Program-made: the position numbers and the translations under genes
Part shown: positions 8,829-19,542 of the stretch, one piece after another
Layout of the letters: every line of letters starts with the position of its first letter
Numbering within the stretch: the stretch's first letter is position 1
Notes under the pieces: model-generated
Database searches by the model: none
Told to the model about the DNA's origin: nothing
Seen by the model: the letters and a program-made list of their open reading frames with translations, nothing else
Source: Alphaproteobacteria bacterium
GTDB lineage: Bacteria > Pseudomonadota > Alphaproteobacteria > Sphingomonadales > Sphingomonadaceae
Length of the DNA stretch: 64,000 nt
Direction of reading: 5' to 3'
Assembly: GCA_030426245.1 (NCBI GenBank)
Contig: JAUHYZ010000004.1
Span: 1-64,000 of the forward strand

Positions 8829-10403
8829 TCATTCCCACTCGATGGTTCCCGGCGGTTTCGACGTGTAATCGTAAACCACGCGGTTGATCCCCTGCACTTC
8901 ATTGATGATGCGGGTGGCTGTGGCCGAAAGGAACGCCGCATCGAAGGGATAGATGTCCGCCGTCATGCCGTCCGTGCTGGTCACGGCGCGCAGGCCGCAA
9001 ACGGAATCGTATGTGCGTGAATCGCCCATCACGCCCACTGTGCGCACCGGCAACAAAACGGCAAAAGCCTGCCAGATCGCATCATAGAGCCCGGCCTTGC
9101 GGATCTCGTCCAAATAGATCGCATCGGCCTTGCGCAGGATATCGCAGCGCTCCTTGGTCACTTCGCCAGGAATGCGGATGGCAAGGCCCGGCCCTGGGAA
9201 GGGATGGCGGCCGACGAAGATTTCCGGCAGGCCGAGCTCCCGCCCCAGTTCGCGCACTTCGTCCTTGAACAATTCGCGCAGCGGCTCGACCAGCGCCATA
9301 TTCATCCGCTCGGGCAGGCCGCCGACATTGTGGTGGCTCTTGATCGTCACCGAAGGCCCGCCGGTGAAGGAAACGCTTTCGATCACGTCGGGATAGAGCG
9401 TGCCCTGGGCCAGAAAATCCGCCCCGCCGATCTTGTAGGCTTCCGCCTCGAACAGGTCGATGAACGCACCGCCGATGAATTTGCGCTTCTTTTCCGGATC
9501 GGTGACGCCTGCCAGCCCTTCCAGAAACATGTCTTCCGCGTCCACATGGACCAGCGGAATATTGTAGTGGTCGCGGAACAGCGAGACGACCTGCTCCGCT
9601 TCGTTCAGCCGCATCAGCCCGTGATCGACGAAGACGCAGGTCAGCTGCTCCCCGATCGCTTCATGGATCAGCACGGCTGCCACGGCGGAATCGACGCCGC
9701 CCGACAGGCCGCAGATCACCTTGCCATCGCCCACTTGATTGCGGATTTCGCCGATCTTGGTCTTGCGGAATTCAGCCATCGTCCAATCGCCCGCAAGCCC
9801 GCAGACATGGCGCACGAAATTGGCGATCAGCTTGGCGCCATCGGGCGTGTGCACCACTTCGGGGTGGAACTGCGTGCCGTAGAACTTGCGCTCCTCGTCG
9901 GCGATCACCGCGAAGGGTGCGCCGTCGGAAACCGCGACGATTTCAAAGCCGGGGGCGAACCGCGTGACCTTGTCGCCATGGCTCATCCACACCTGATGGC
10001 GCTCGCCGACCTTCCACAAGCCGTCGAACAAGACGCAATCCTTGGTCACCGTGAGGAAGGCGCGGCCGAACTCGCCGCCATCGCCCATCTCGTGCCCCGG
10101 GCGCACTTCGCCGCCGAGCTGGTGGCTCATCACCTGCTGGCCGTAACAGATGCCCAGGATCGGGATTCCGGCCTCGAACAGCATTTGCGGTGCGCGCGGG
10201 GACCCTTCCTCGGGCACGCCGGCCGGGGAGCCGGACAGGATGATGCCCCTGGGCTTCAGCCGGTGAAACGCCTCTTCGGCCATGCTGAAAGGCGCGATCT
10301 CGGAATAGACCCCGGCTTCGCGCACGCGGCGTGCAATCAGCTGGGTAACCTGGCTGCCGAAATCGACGATGAGGATGGAATCGGGAAGGTGCGCTGCGTC
10401 CAT
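8829..10403 (-). CDS. guaA: GMP synthase (glutamine-hydrolysing)
   Basis: Converts XMP to GMP with glutamine and ATP, the last step of guanine nucleotide synthesis; cytosolic dimer. Domains in order: class I glutamine amidotransferase (residues ~10-200) with the nucleophile in GICYGQQV, the ATP-pyrophosphatase domain with P-loop [12 protein letters not shown] near residue 230, and the C-terminal dimerisation domain ending in the invariant KPPGTIEWE. Length of 524 residues is standard. No guaB is adjacent. The gene stands alone, divergent from the EcfG-linked small ORFs. Confidence 0.98.
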   Translation of the reverse strand: MDAAHLPDSILIVDFGSQVTQLIARRVREAGVYSEIAPFSMAEEAFHRLKPRGIILSGSPAGVPEEGSPRAPQMLFEAGIPILGICYGQQVMSHQLGGEVRPGHEMGDGGEFGRAFLTVTKDCVLFDGLWKVGERHQVWMSHGDKVTRFAPGFEIVAVSDGAPFAVIADEERKFYGTQFHPEVVHTPDGAKLIANFVRHVCGLAGDWTMAEFRKTKIGEIRNQVGDGKVICGLSGGVDSAVAAVLIHEAIGEQLTCVFVDHGLMRLNEAEQVVSLFRDHYNIPLVHVDAEDMFLEGLAGVTDPEKKRKFIGGAFIDLFEAEAYKIGGADFLAQGTLYPDVIESVSFTGGPSVTIKSHHNVGGLPERMNMALVEPLRELFKDEVRELGRELGLPEIFVGRHPFPGPGLAIRIPGEVTKERCDILRKADAIYLDEIRKAGLYDAIWQAFAVLLPVRTVGVMGDSRTYDSVCGLRAVTSTDGMTADIYPFDAAFLSATATRIINEVQGINRVVYDYTSKPPGTIEWE

Positions 10404-10451
10404 GGGGCTGCGTTAGGCGCGCTTTGCATCGCCTGTCCAGATAGCGCCCAT

Positions 10452-10476
10452 GGAACGGTGCAGATCGCCTGGCGTT
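10452..10476 (+). promoter_or_regulatory. EcfG-type general stress promoter
   Basis: GGAAC, 16 bp, CGTT is an exact match to the promoter recognised by the alphaproteobacterial general stress sigma factor EcfG. It lies between guaA and the first tiny ORF and points rightwards. By scanning I found no other match of this quality in an intergenic region of the window. The transcription start is expected near 10481-10485. Whether it is active depends on the EcfG/NepR/PhyR system, which is not in the window. Confidence 0.65.
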
Positions 10477-10520
10477 ACCAACAATCGACTTGGTTGCAAA
10501 ATACGCAACACCGGTCAAAT

Positions 10521-10537
10521 TTTTCGCACTTGCAGCA
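10521..10537. repeat. 17-bp direct repeat, copy 1 (TTTTCGCACTTGCAGCA)
   Basis: Identical to the copy at 10833-10849 and closely related to TTTTTCGCAACTGCA at 10811. It lies in the predicted leader just downstream of the EcfG promoter. It may be a protein-binding site or an RNA element; the role is unknown. Confidence 0.5.
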
Positions 10538-10621
10538 TCGAGAGACGGAGACCATTTGCGCCGCGTGGAAGTTCTGGGGCTGGGTGTCCACAGGAAGTGT
10601 TTAAAAATAAGGAGAAAAACA

Positions 10622-10705
10622 ATGCGCACTGTTACGAGCCACGTGCTGGTATTTCTGGCTGCCGCTTCGACCAGCGGCCTGCTGCTGAGCTCCGCGATCG
10701 TCTGA
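10622..10705 (+). CDS. 27-aa hydrophobic microprotein
   Basis: Too short for the ORF track. The ATG is preceded by AAGGAG at the ideal distance of 7 bases. The peptide is basic at the start (MRTVTSH) then almost wholly hydrophobic (LVFLAAASTSGLLLSSAIV), consistent with a single membrane segment or a membrane-active peptide. It lies about 140 bp downstream of the EcfG promoter, suggesting production in stress or stationary phase. It could instead be a leader peptide. I do not recognise a family; similarity to known type I toxins is only in general character. Confidence 0.5.
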   Translation: MRTVTSHVLVFLAAASTSGLLLSSAIV

Positions 10706-10832
10706 TCGCCGAAAGTTTGAGCGTAGAAGGCCATTGATCCTTGCGAATGCTCTTTCTGGAATTTCCAGGACACGCATTTTTATTACCGAGCGCTGAAACT
10801 TGTCGTTGAGTTTTTCGCAACTGCACACGAAG

Positions 10833-10849
10833 TTTTCGCACTTGCAGCA
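10833..10849. repeat. 17-bp direct repeat, copy 2, with a degenerate copy 22 bp upstream
   Basis: Exact copy of 10521-10537. The related TTTTTCGCAACTGCA at 10811 begins 22 bp earlier, about two helical turns, a spacing typical of paired protein-binding sites. It lies between the two microprotein ORFs. Confidence 0.5.
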
Positions 10850-10934
10850 AGAGCCCGCTGAAATCATATGGCAGGCAAGATAAGCAAAGAGGTGGATGAC
10901 CGAGAAGGTGACCGCTTTGAACAAGGAGGACACC

Positions 10935-11024
10935 ATGATCGTGTTTGTGAAAAAGATACTCGATATGTATGTGCGGGCCGCGGCGAGCATACCTATGCCC
11001 ACGCCGATGATCTGGACTCTCTGA
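10935..11024 (+). CDS. 29-aa microprotein with perfect Shine-Dalgarno site
   Basis: Too short for the ORF track. The ATG is preceded by AAGGAGG with a 5-base gap, among the best ribosome binding sites in the window. The peptide is MIVFVKKILDMYVRAAASIP plus a Met/Pro-rich tail ending MIWTL; its first half can form an amphipathic or membrane-inserting helix. The stop is followed 32 bp later by a strong intrinsic terminator, so it is the last ORF of the unit that may begin at the EcfG promoter. Function unknown. Confidence 0.5.
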   Translation: MIVFVKKILDMYVRAAASIPMPTPMIWTL

Positions 11025-11056
11025 GCCTGAGAAAATTGCATATCGGCAAGAATGCG

Positions 11057-11081
11057 CGGCCGCCCATCGGGCGGCCGTTTT
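11057..11081 (+). terminator. Rho-independent terminator after the microprotein unit
   Basis: CGGCCGCCC-ATC-GGGCGGCCG is a perfect 9-bp GC stem with a 3-base loop, followed by TTTT. It ends the rightward transcript that contains the two microprotein ORFs, just before the convergent ZIP transporter gene. Confidence 0.8.
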
Positions 11082-11162
11082 GCGTTGGACGCCCTGCCAT
11101 TCAAGTTCTGAGCCCCTTTCATCCCTGGCCATTCCATCCCTGGCCGGCCTGTCTGCAACAGA

Positions 11163-11867
11163 TCAACCCCTGGCCAGTTCGCTCAGCAGGAATGCCAGCA
11201 CGACGCCCATGGCCGTGGCGATCCCCGTCCAGTGCCGGTCTTCCCGGTAGGCCTGGGGGAACACCTCGGTCGCCAGGCTGGCAACCACAGCCCCCGCTGC
11301 AAAGCAGCGGATAAAGGCCAGCAAATGGGGGCTGGCGCCTGCCAGCAGCAGATTGCCTGCCAGAGCCGCCGCGGATAGCAGCACCGCCGTGGCCGCCCAA
11401 ATTCCCATGATTCGCCATTTGGAGTGCTCGCCCTGGGCCATCTGACGCGCACCGCCTGCCGCTTCGGGCAGGTTGGACAGGAAGATCGATCCCGCCAGCG
11501 CCGCCACTTCCAGCGGTTTCGCGCCGATCAGCGCGACGCCCAGCGCGAGATTTTCTGGCACGCCGTCCAGCGTGATCGCCGCCAGCAGTCCGCCGCCCGA
11601 TTCAGGCCCCCATTTCTCGTCGATCCAGTAATCGACTGCGGCAAACACCGCCGCGCCCGCCAGAACGCCGGCCATCGCCATATAGACGGAGCTTTCCCGG
11701 ATCGCCGGCTCGATCAGTTCGCTGACCACCGAAAGCAGCAGCGCCCCGCCCGCCAGCGCGATCAGGAAGCCTTCCTTGCGCTTGTGCAGAGTGCCGAAAA
11801 TTCCCCAGGCCGCGCCCAGCAAAAGGGCAGCAGAAACCGCCAGAACCACAAGCAGGGTGACAAGCAT
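11163..11867 (-). CDS. ZIP family metal permease
   Basis: An inner membrane divalent-metal transporter (zinc, iron or manganese; specificity not readable). Length is 234 residues with about seven or eight hydrophobic segments. The ZIP signature in TM4-TM5 is visible as LDGVPENLALGVAL and FLSNLPEAAGG, with metal-coordinating Asn, Pro and Glu. The usual His-rich loop between TM3 and TM4 is replaced by the short acidic DEKWGPESGGG. The start is the ATG at 11867. It is divergent from gyrB. No Zur/Fur-like box is evident in the 89-bp gap. Confidence 0.85.
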   Translation of the reverse strand: MLVTLLVVLAVSAALLLGAAWGIFGTLHKRKEGFLIALAGGALLLSVVSELIEPAIRESSVYMAMAGVLAGAAVFAAVDYWIDEKWGPESGGGLLAAITLDGVPENLALGVALIGAKPLEVAALAGSIFLSNLPEAAGGARQMAQGEHSKWRIMGIWAATAVLLSAAALAGNLLLAGASPHLLAFIRCFAAGAVVASLATEVFPQAYREDRHWTGIATAMGVVLAFLLSELARG

Positions 11868-11881
11868 CGCAGATCCCTTAA

Positions 11882-14488
<2,607 letters not shown>

Positions 14489-14508
14489 ATAGTGGCCTTG
14501 GGTAGGTA

Positions 14509-15582
14509 GTGGCCGTGGGGGGCGGCGAGAGCGGGCTTGAACGCGGCGGGTTCCTGCTGTTCCTGGTGCTGGTCTCTGCCGCGCTGCTGTTCATCGTCTG
14601 GCCCTTTGCCAACCCGCTTCTGTGGTCGGCCCTGGCAGCGATCATGTTCCAGCCGCTCTATCGCTGGTTCCTTACCCGGCAGCCGGGCAGGGAGAACAGC
14701 GCTGCAGTGGCGACCTTGCTGGTCATCACCTTCGCCGTCGTCCTGCCGTCCATCGTCATCGCAAGCATGGTGGTGGAAGAGGCGGCAAATGTGTTCCTGG
14801 CCTTTCGCGAAGGCCGGATCGACATCGCCAGCTGGTTCGATCAGATCACGGCTCTGCTGCCCGAAAGCCTGCGCGCATCGTTGGACAGTTCGGGCTGGGG
14901 CAATCTGGCAGATCTGCAACAGCGTGCGCAGGAATTCGCCAGCGAGAGCGTGGGGCTGATCGCACAGCAGGCCGTCCAGGTCGGCGGAAGCGCCTTCGGT
15001 TTCGTACTCTCTTTCGGCGTAGGCCTGTATGTCACCTATTTCCTGCTACGCGACGGCGCCCGCATCGGCCCCGCGCTGATCGCCTCGCTGCCGCTCGACC
15101 GCGCAATTGCCGGCCGCCTGGCCGAAAGATTCCTCACCATCGTGCGCGCCACGATCAAGGGCTCGGTCGTGGTCGGGCTGGTGCAGGGCGCACTGGGTTC
15201 GATCACCTTCTGGATCGCGGGCATGCCCTCGGTGATTCTGTTCGGCGTGTTGATGGCGATCGCTTCGTTGCTGCCCGCCCTGGGCCCGGCCCTGATCTGG
15301 GTGCCGGTGGCAGTCTATCTGCTTGCCACCGGGGCGATCTGGCAGGGCGTGCTGGTGGTGGTTTCCGGGGTCGCCGTGATCGGCATGGCCGACAATCTGC
15401 TGCGTCCGCTATTGGTGGGGCGGGACACGGGCATTCCCGACTGGATGATCCTGGTGACGACGCTGGGCGGGATCGCCGCCCTGGGCCTTTCCGGCATTGT
15501 GCTGGGGCCGCTTGTCGCCGGGCTGTTCCTGGCCGCATGGAGCATTGTGCAGGAACAGGAAACGTCCCCTCTATCCACCTAG
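14509..15582 (+). CDS. AI-2E family transporter (PerM-like permease)
   Basis: An inner membrane protein of 357 residues with about eight hydrophobic segments, in the arrangement of the AI-2E/PerM family: two TM segments, a ~100-residue extracytoplasmic region containing the amphipathic DSSGWGNLADLQQ, then a cluster of TM segments with ASLLPALGPALIW and the late DNLLRPLLVG motif. Family members export autoinducer-2 or act as sodium/proton antiporters; which applies here cannot be told. The start is a GTG at 14509 with GGTAG as a weak ribosome binding site, 20 bp after gyrB, so cotranscription is likely. Confidence 0.87.
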   Translation: MAVGGGESGLERGGFLLFLVLVSAALLFIVWPFANPLLWSALAAIMFQPLYRWFLTRQPGRENSAAVATLLVITFAVVLPSIVIASMVVEEAANVFLAFREGRIDIASWFDQITALLPESLRASLDSSGWGNLADLQQRAQEFASESVGLIAQQAVQVGGSAFGFVLSFGVGLYVTYFLLRDGARIGPALIASLPLDRAIAGRLAERFLTIVRATIKGSVVVGLVQGALGSITFWIAGMPSVILFGVLMAIASLLPALGPALIWVPVAVYLLATGAIWQGVLVVVSGVAVIGMADNLLRPLLVGRDTGIPDWMILVTTLGGIAALGLSGIVLGPLVAGLFLAAWSIVQEQETSPLST

Positions 15583-15594
15583 ATGGCCATCCGC

Positions 15595-16206
15595 TTAGAC
15601 GGCCAGTGGCCGTTCCGGCGTGCTTCCGCGGGAAACAGGCACTTGTCCCTCTTCCTCGCCGCGTCGCTGCTCTCCTTCGCGGATCAGCACCGTAACGAGC
15701 GCCTCGTAATGGCGCAGTGCCTGGCGCAGCTCCTCCGTGGTGGCGGAGCCCGATGTCTGCTTTTCGCAGATTGCATGGGCATCGCGGTAATGGCACGCGA
15801 CGTCGCCGTGATCGACTGTCAGATCTTCGTAATGCCGCTGGAAATCCCCCATCGGATAGCCGCGCGTCACCATCACTTCGGTCACCAGACGGTCGGCATG
15901 CAGCACGGCCTCTGCCGGGCTGTCCACGAAGACGCCTTTGAGCTCGTTCCATTCCCGCAAATAACGATCCCGCTCACCGGGAAAGAGACCGCGAATTTCC
16001 AGCTCGTGCACGCGCTTCACGCGGGCTTCCAGATCGGCTTCCGCATCGGAGCGGCTGTGATGCGTCTCCAATGTCCGGTCATATTCTTCGCCATAATGTT
16101 CGCGCAGCGTTTCGCTGTGTTTGCGGCGCAAGGCGAACCATATGCCGATGGCGACGAGCAGCGCCGCGCCGATACCGGCAAGGATCATGATTTCATTCGG
16201 TGACAT
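15595..16206 (-). CDS. Membrane-anchored conserved protein, function unknown
   Basis: Encodes 203 residues. Residues ~5-25 form one transmembrane helix (IMILAGIGAALLVAIGIW), followed by a basic stop-transfer and a long charged soluble domain with LREWNELKGVFVDSPAEAV and LVTEVMVTRGYPMGDF. This domain occurs in conserved hypothetical proteins of alphaproteobacteria and actinobacteria; I know no assigned function. The start is ATG 16206 with GGAG 8-9 bases upstream; the longer ORF from 16275 adds an unlikely basic leader. It is convergent with the AI-2E permease, 12 bp away. Confidence 0.75.
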   Translation of the reverse strand: MSPNEIMILAGIGAALLVAIGIWFALRRKHSETLREHYGEEYDRTLETHHSRSDAEADLEARVKRVHELEIRGLFPGERDRYLREWNELKGVFVDSPAEAVLHADRLVTEVMVTRGYPMGDFQRHYEDLTVDHGDVACHYRDAHAICEKQTSGSATTEELRQALRHYEALVTVLIREGEQRRGEEEGQVPVSRGSTPERPLAV

Positions 16207-16382
16207 GGATTTTCTCCATCTTATGAGGCGGCCGACATCGCAAAAATCCCCCTGAGCCCGGCCGGTTCCGCGCAAAGCGACCGGCGGCGCAGATTATCCG
16301 ACAAAGCGAATTGCCACCCGAATGCCGGGCGCGGCCTTAACGTCATCTTGCGGAAATGCTGCAATTGCAGGAAACAGGCCGC

Positions 16383-18182
16383 ATGAAGCGGCTGTTTCTC
16401 TCTCTCCTTCTCCCCATCGCGCTTGGCGGCTGCGCCGCGAGCTATGACCAGGGCATCCTCACCGTCCGGCAGAAGGCGCCTGAGGCAAGCCCGCAGCCAT
16501 CGCTGCCGGTGACGGTGGGGATCATCGCGATCAACGATTTCCACGGCGCGCTGGAACCGCCGAAACAGTCCGTTTTCGTGCCCGCCGGACAAGTCCCCGA
16601 CGAACAGGGCGATACTATCGGCGTGCCCGCCGGCGGTGCGGCCTGGCTGGCCAGCGCGGTGGACAGCCTGCGCGCCCAATATCCCAACCATGCGGTGGTT
16701 TCCGCCGGGGACCTGATCGGCGCTTCGCAAATCGCGTCCTCGATCTTTCTGGACGAACCGGCCATCGGGGTGATGAACCGCATAGGGCTGGACTTCAACG
16801 CGGTGGGCAATCACGAATTCGATTCAGGCCGGCAGGAATTGCTGCGCAAGCAGACGGGCGGGTGCGAGCAATATACTTCTCGCGAACCGTGCCAGGTGGA
16901 ACAGTTCGCCGGGGCCGATTTCCAGTTTCTTTCGGCCAGCACCTATACGGAGGACGGAACCACGCTGTTTCCCGCCACCGGGATCAAGCGCTTCGGCAGC
17001 GGCGCGGGCGAAGTGAGCGTGGGCTTTATCGGGCTGACGCTGGAAGGCACGCCCAGCCTGGTGGCCGCTGGCGGGATCGAAGGGCTGGCTTTCGGCGACG
17101 AGGCGGAGGCGATCAATCGCGCCATCCCGCAGCTCAAGCAGCAGGGGGCGGACGCGATCGTCGTGCTGCTGCATCAGGGCGGGCGCACTGCCGGCATTCC
17201 CGATCCCAATGGCTGCGAGGCATTGTCGGGCGATATCCTGCCGATCCTGGCGCGGCTGGACAGCGAAGTGGACGTGGTCGTTTCCGGCCATACCCATTGG
17301 GCCTATGTCTGCGATTATGGCGAGATCGACCCTTCGCGCCCCTTCCTGCTGACCAGCGCCGGGGTCTATGGCGAACTCGTCACCGACATCACGCTGACCA
17401 TCGATGCCGCCGGCGACGAAGTGATCGCAAAGCAGGCGCGCAATGTGATCGTCCAGTCCGAGCCCTATATGGCATCGCGCGGGCTGGCCGAGAATTCGCC
17501 CCTGTTCAAGACGTTCGAACCGCGCGAGGACGTCGAGCGCTATGTCGAGATGTATGTGGAGGAAGCGGCGCAATTCGCGCAGCGCCGCGTGGGCGCGATC
17601 CTCGGCCCCGCGCTCAAGGGAACCGGGGCGGATGGCGGCAGCGCCGGCAATCTGATCGCCGATGCGCAGCTGGCTGCAACCCGCGATGCCGGGGCGCAGA
17701 TCGCCTTCATGAACCCCTTCGGCGTGCGCGCCGCGCTGCAGCCTGCCCAGGACGGATCGCTGACTTTCGGCGATCTCTACAAGACCCAGCCTTTCGACAA
17801 CACGCTGGTCACCCAGACCATGACCGGCGCCGAGATCAAGGCCATGCTGGAACAGGGCTTCGACGCGGAAGGGCCCGAGCAGCACCTGACCCCGTCTGCC
17901 GGCTTCACCTATTGGTTCGACACTAGCCGCCCGGTGGGGGACCGCGTGGTGCAGATCGAGTTCGAAGGCCGGCCGCTCAACATGGCGGCCGATTACCGGG
18001 TGACCACCAACAGCTTCCTGGCAGGCGGCGGGGACACTTTCACTCTGCTGCTGGCGCAGCGCGATGCAACGATCGGCATAAGCGACATTCAGGCACTGGA
18101 AGACTGGGTGAAGGGCGATGATCCGCGCGAAGTGCCGCAGGAGCAGCGGGCCCTGCCGATGATCGAAGCCGAAGAGCTTTAA
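16383..18182 (+). CDS. 5'-nucleotidase / UshA-like metallophosphoesterase lipoprotein
   Basis: A periplasmic or outer-membrane-anchored enzyme that removes phosphate from nucleotides or related diphosphates. A lipoprotein signal ends in the lipobox LGGC. The metallophosphatase domain shows all motifs in order: NDFHG, GDLIGAS, GNHEFD and GHTH. The C-terminal 5'-nucleotidase domain (from about residue 380) has the substrate-pocket sequence MNPFGVRA. Length of 599 residues is standard for UshA-type enzymes. The start is ATG 16383 (MKRLFLS), ahead of which the ORF offers only an unlikely nine-residue extension. Monocistronic, probably used for phosphate or nucleoside scavenging. Confidence 0.92.
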   Translation: MKRLFLSLLLPIALGGCAASYDQGILTVRQKAPEASPQPSLPVTVGIIAINDFHGALEPPKQSVFVPAGQVPDEQGDTIGVPAGGAAWLASAVDSLRAQYPNHAVVSAGDLIGASQIASSIFLDEPAIGVMNRIGLDFNAVGNHEFDSGRQELLRKQTGGCEQYTSREPCQVEQFAGADFQFLSASTYTEDGTTLFPATGIKRFGSGAGEVSVGFIGLTLEGTPSLVAAGGIEGLAFGDEAEAINRAIPQLKQQGADAIVVLLHQGGRTAGIPDPNGCEALSGDILPILARLDSEVDVVVSGHTHWAYVCDYGEIDPSRPFLLTSAGVYGELVTDITLTIDAAGDEVIAKQARNVIVQSEPYMASRGLAENSPLFKTFEPREDVERYVEMYVEEAAQFAQRRVGAILGPALKGTGADGGSAGNLIADAQLAATRDAGAQIAFMNPFGVRAALQPAQDGSLTFGDLYKTQPFDNTLVTQTMTGAEIKAMLEQGFDAEGPEQHLTPSAGFTYWFDTSRPVGDRVVQIEFEGRPLNMAADYRVTTNSFLAGGGDTFTLLLAQRDATIGISDIQALEDWVKGDDPREVPQEQRALPMIEAEEL

Positions 18183-18448
18183 GGCTCCTTGCCGCGCGCC
18201 GACTTGGCGATCAGATAGCGATAGACGCCCACGATATTGATTACGAGCAGCACGACATTCTGCATCGCGATCCCCTCGCCCTCGTCATTGAGGAAGCCCC
18301 AGCCGATCAGCGCCACCGAAGAGGTGGTGAAGATCACGAAGGCCCAGCCGGTCCAGCGCCGCCCGAGATTGAGCGAGACCAACAGGGCCGCCAGCGTCGC
18401 CGCCGCGGCCCCGTAATATTGCATGACGTTGAGCACCGTCTCGCTCAT
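18179..18448 (-). CDS. Small integral membrane protein (3 predicted TM helices)
   Basis: Encodes 89 residues, hidden in the ORF track inside a longer frame. Three hydrophobic segments are separated by short loops, with NLGRRWTGWAF after the first and QNVVLLVINIVGVYRYL in the last. The three-helix layout recalls half-transporters of the SemiSWEET/PnuC kind, but I see no decisive motif. The ATG overlaps the stop of the MidA-like methyltransferase gene (ATGA), so it is the third gene of the lgt operon. Function unknown. Confidence 0.72.
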   Translation of the reverse strand: MSETVLNVMQYYGAAAATLAALLVSLNLGRRWTGWAFVIFTTSSVALIGWGFLNDEGEGIAMQNVVLLVINIVGVYRYLIAKSARGKEP

Positions 18449-19542
18449 GCCGGTCCGCCCTTGCCCGATTGCGCCGCCGTTTCGGCTGCGAAGCCTGCCC
18501 CGTCGGGCCAGCCGGGCGCGGCGAGGCCCATCACCTTGAACAGCTCGCCCATCTGTTCCGGCGCCGCCAGCCGCTCCAACGCCGCGCCGATTTCCGCCGC
18601 CTGAGCGGGCACTGCAGCGGCCAGAGCCTGCGCCCGCGCCTCGATCCCCAAGCCCCGCAAAAACGCGCCCTGCGGCGCCGTGCCGAGCCAGCGCGCCCCG
18701 CCCGCCTGCGCCGCATCGGCCATGGCGGCGAAATCGACATGCGCGGTGAGATCCGCTTCGCCCGGATCGGCAAAGGGATCGACCTTGCGGTGGGCCCGCA
18801 CCGCCTGCAGCGTCGATCCCGTCTGCGGCGCTGCGTAACCGTAATCCACGAACAGCGCGGCCCCGCCTTGCGCGGCCAGCCGCTCCGCCACTTCGCGCAT
18901 CACGGCAGCCGCTCCGGGGCACGTCTCCACAATCGTGCCTTCCGCGGCATCGCGCCGCGCTGCGGGAATGGCGGCATCCATCGGCTTTTCTCCCGCGACG
19001 CAGACGAAGCCGTCATCCTCCAGCGCCACCATCCTCTCCCGCCAGCCGCCGGAGGTCTTCACCAGCTGGCGGATGGGCAAGGCGTCCAGGAATTCATTGG
19101 CGATCAGCAGGATCGGCGCATCGGCGGGCAGCGTGGAAAGATCGTGATGCCAGCGCACGCCGGGAAAGGCCTGGCGCTGAATATCGCGCAGAGCATCGGA
19201 GGTTTCGACGAAATGCACTTGGGGGCTGAGCCCGGCCTTGGCCGCCGCGCGCAAGGCGTCGCTGGCCAGCGTGCCGCGCCCGGGCCCCAGCTCCACATAA
19301 TGGACCCTGGCGGGCGCGCCTGCGCGGTGCCACATATCCGCCAGCCACAGGCCCAGCAGTTCGCCGAACATCTGGCTGATTTCCGGCGCGGTGATGAAGT
19401 CCCCCGCCGTGCCCAGCGGATCGCGCGCAGCGTAATAACGGGCATTCGCCTCGCCCATATAATGCATCACGCCGATCGGCCCGGTGGCGGCAATCAGGCG
19501 GCGGAACCGCGCCTTCAGAGTGCCGCCCGTTTCGTCACTCAC
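18445..19542 (-). CDS. Class I SAM-dependent methyltransferase, MidA/NDUFAF7 family
   Basis: Encodes 365 residues of the COG1565 family, whose eukaryotic member NDUFAF7/MidA methylates an arginine of complex I subunit NDUFS2 and is needed for complex I assembly. Visible: GDFITAPEISQMFGELLG near residue 45, SAM motif I VELGPGRGTLASD, and ANEFLDALPIRQLV. The start is a GTG at 19542, overlapping the lgt stop as GTGA; the track ORF reaching 20532 merely runs through lgt in another frame. It sits in an lgt-MidA-small membrane protein operon with 4-bp overlaps at both junctions. The bacterial role, probably the same as in mitochondria, is inference. Confidence 0.88.
   Translation of the reverse strand: MSDETGGTLKARFRRLIAATGPIGVMHYMGEANARYYAARDPLGTAGDFITAPEISQMFGELLGLWLADMWHRAGAPARVHYVELGPGRGTLASDALRAAAKAGLSPQVHFVETSDALRDIQRQAFPGVRWHHDLSTLPADAPILLIANEFLDALPIRQLVKTSGGWRERMVALEDDGFVCVAGEKPMDAAIPAARRDAAEGTIVETCPGAAAVMREVAERLAAQGGAALFVDYGYAAPQTGSTLQAVRAHRKVDPFADPGEADLTAHVDFAAMADAAQAGGARWLGTAPQGAFLRGLGIEARAQALAAAVPAQAAEIGAALERLAAPEQMGELFKVMGLAAPGWPDGAGFAAETAAQSGKGGPA

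Noticed and set aside
10450-10737. 95-codon plus-strand ORF around the EcfG promoter
   Set aside because: It has no ribosome binding site and overlaps the promoter itself; the 27-codon ORF in another frame has a strong one.
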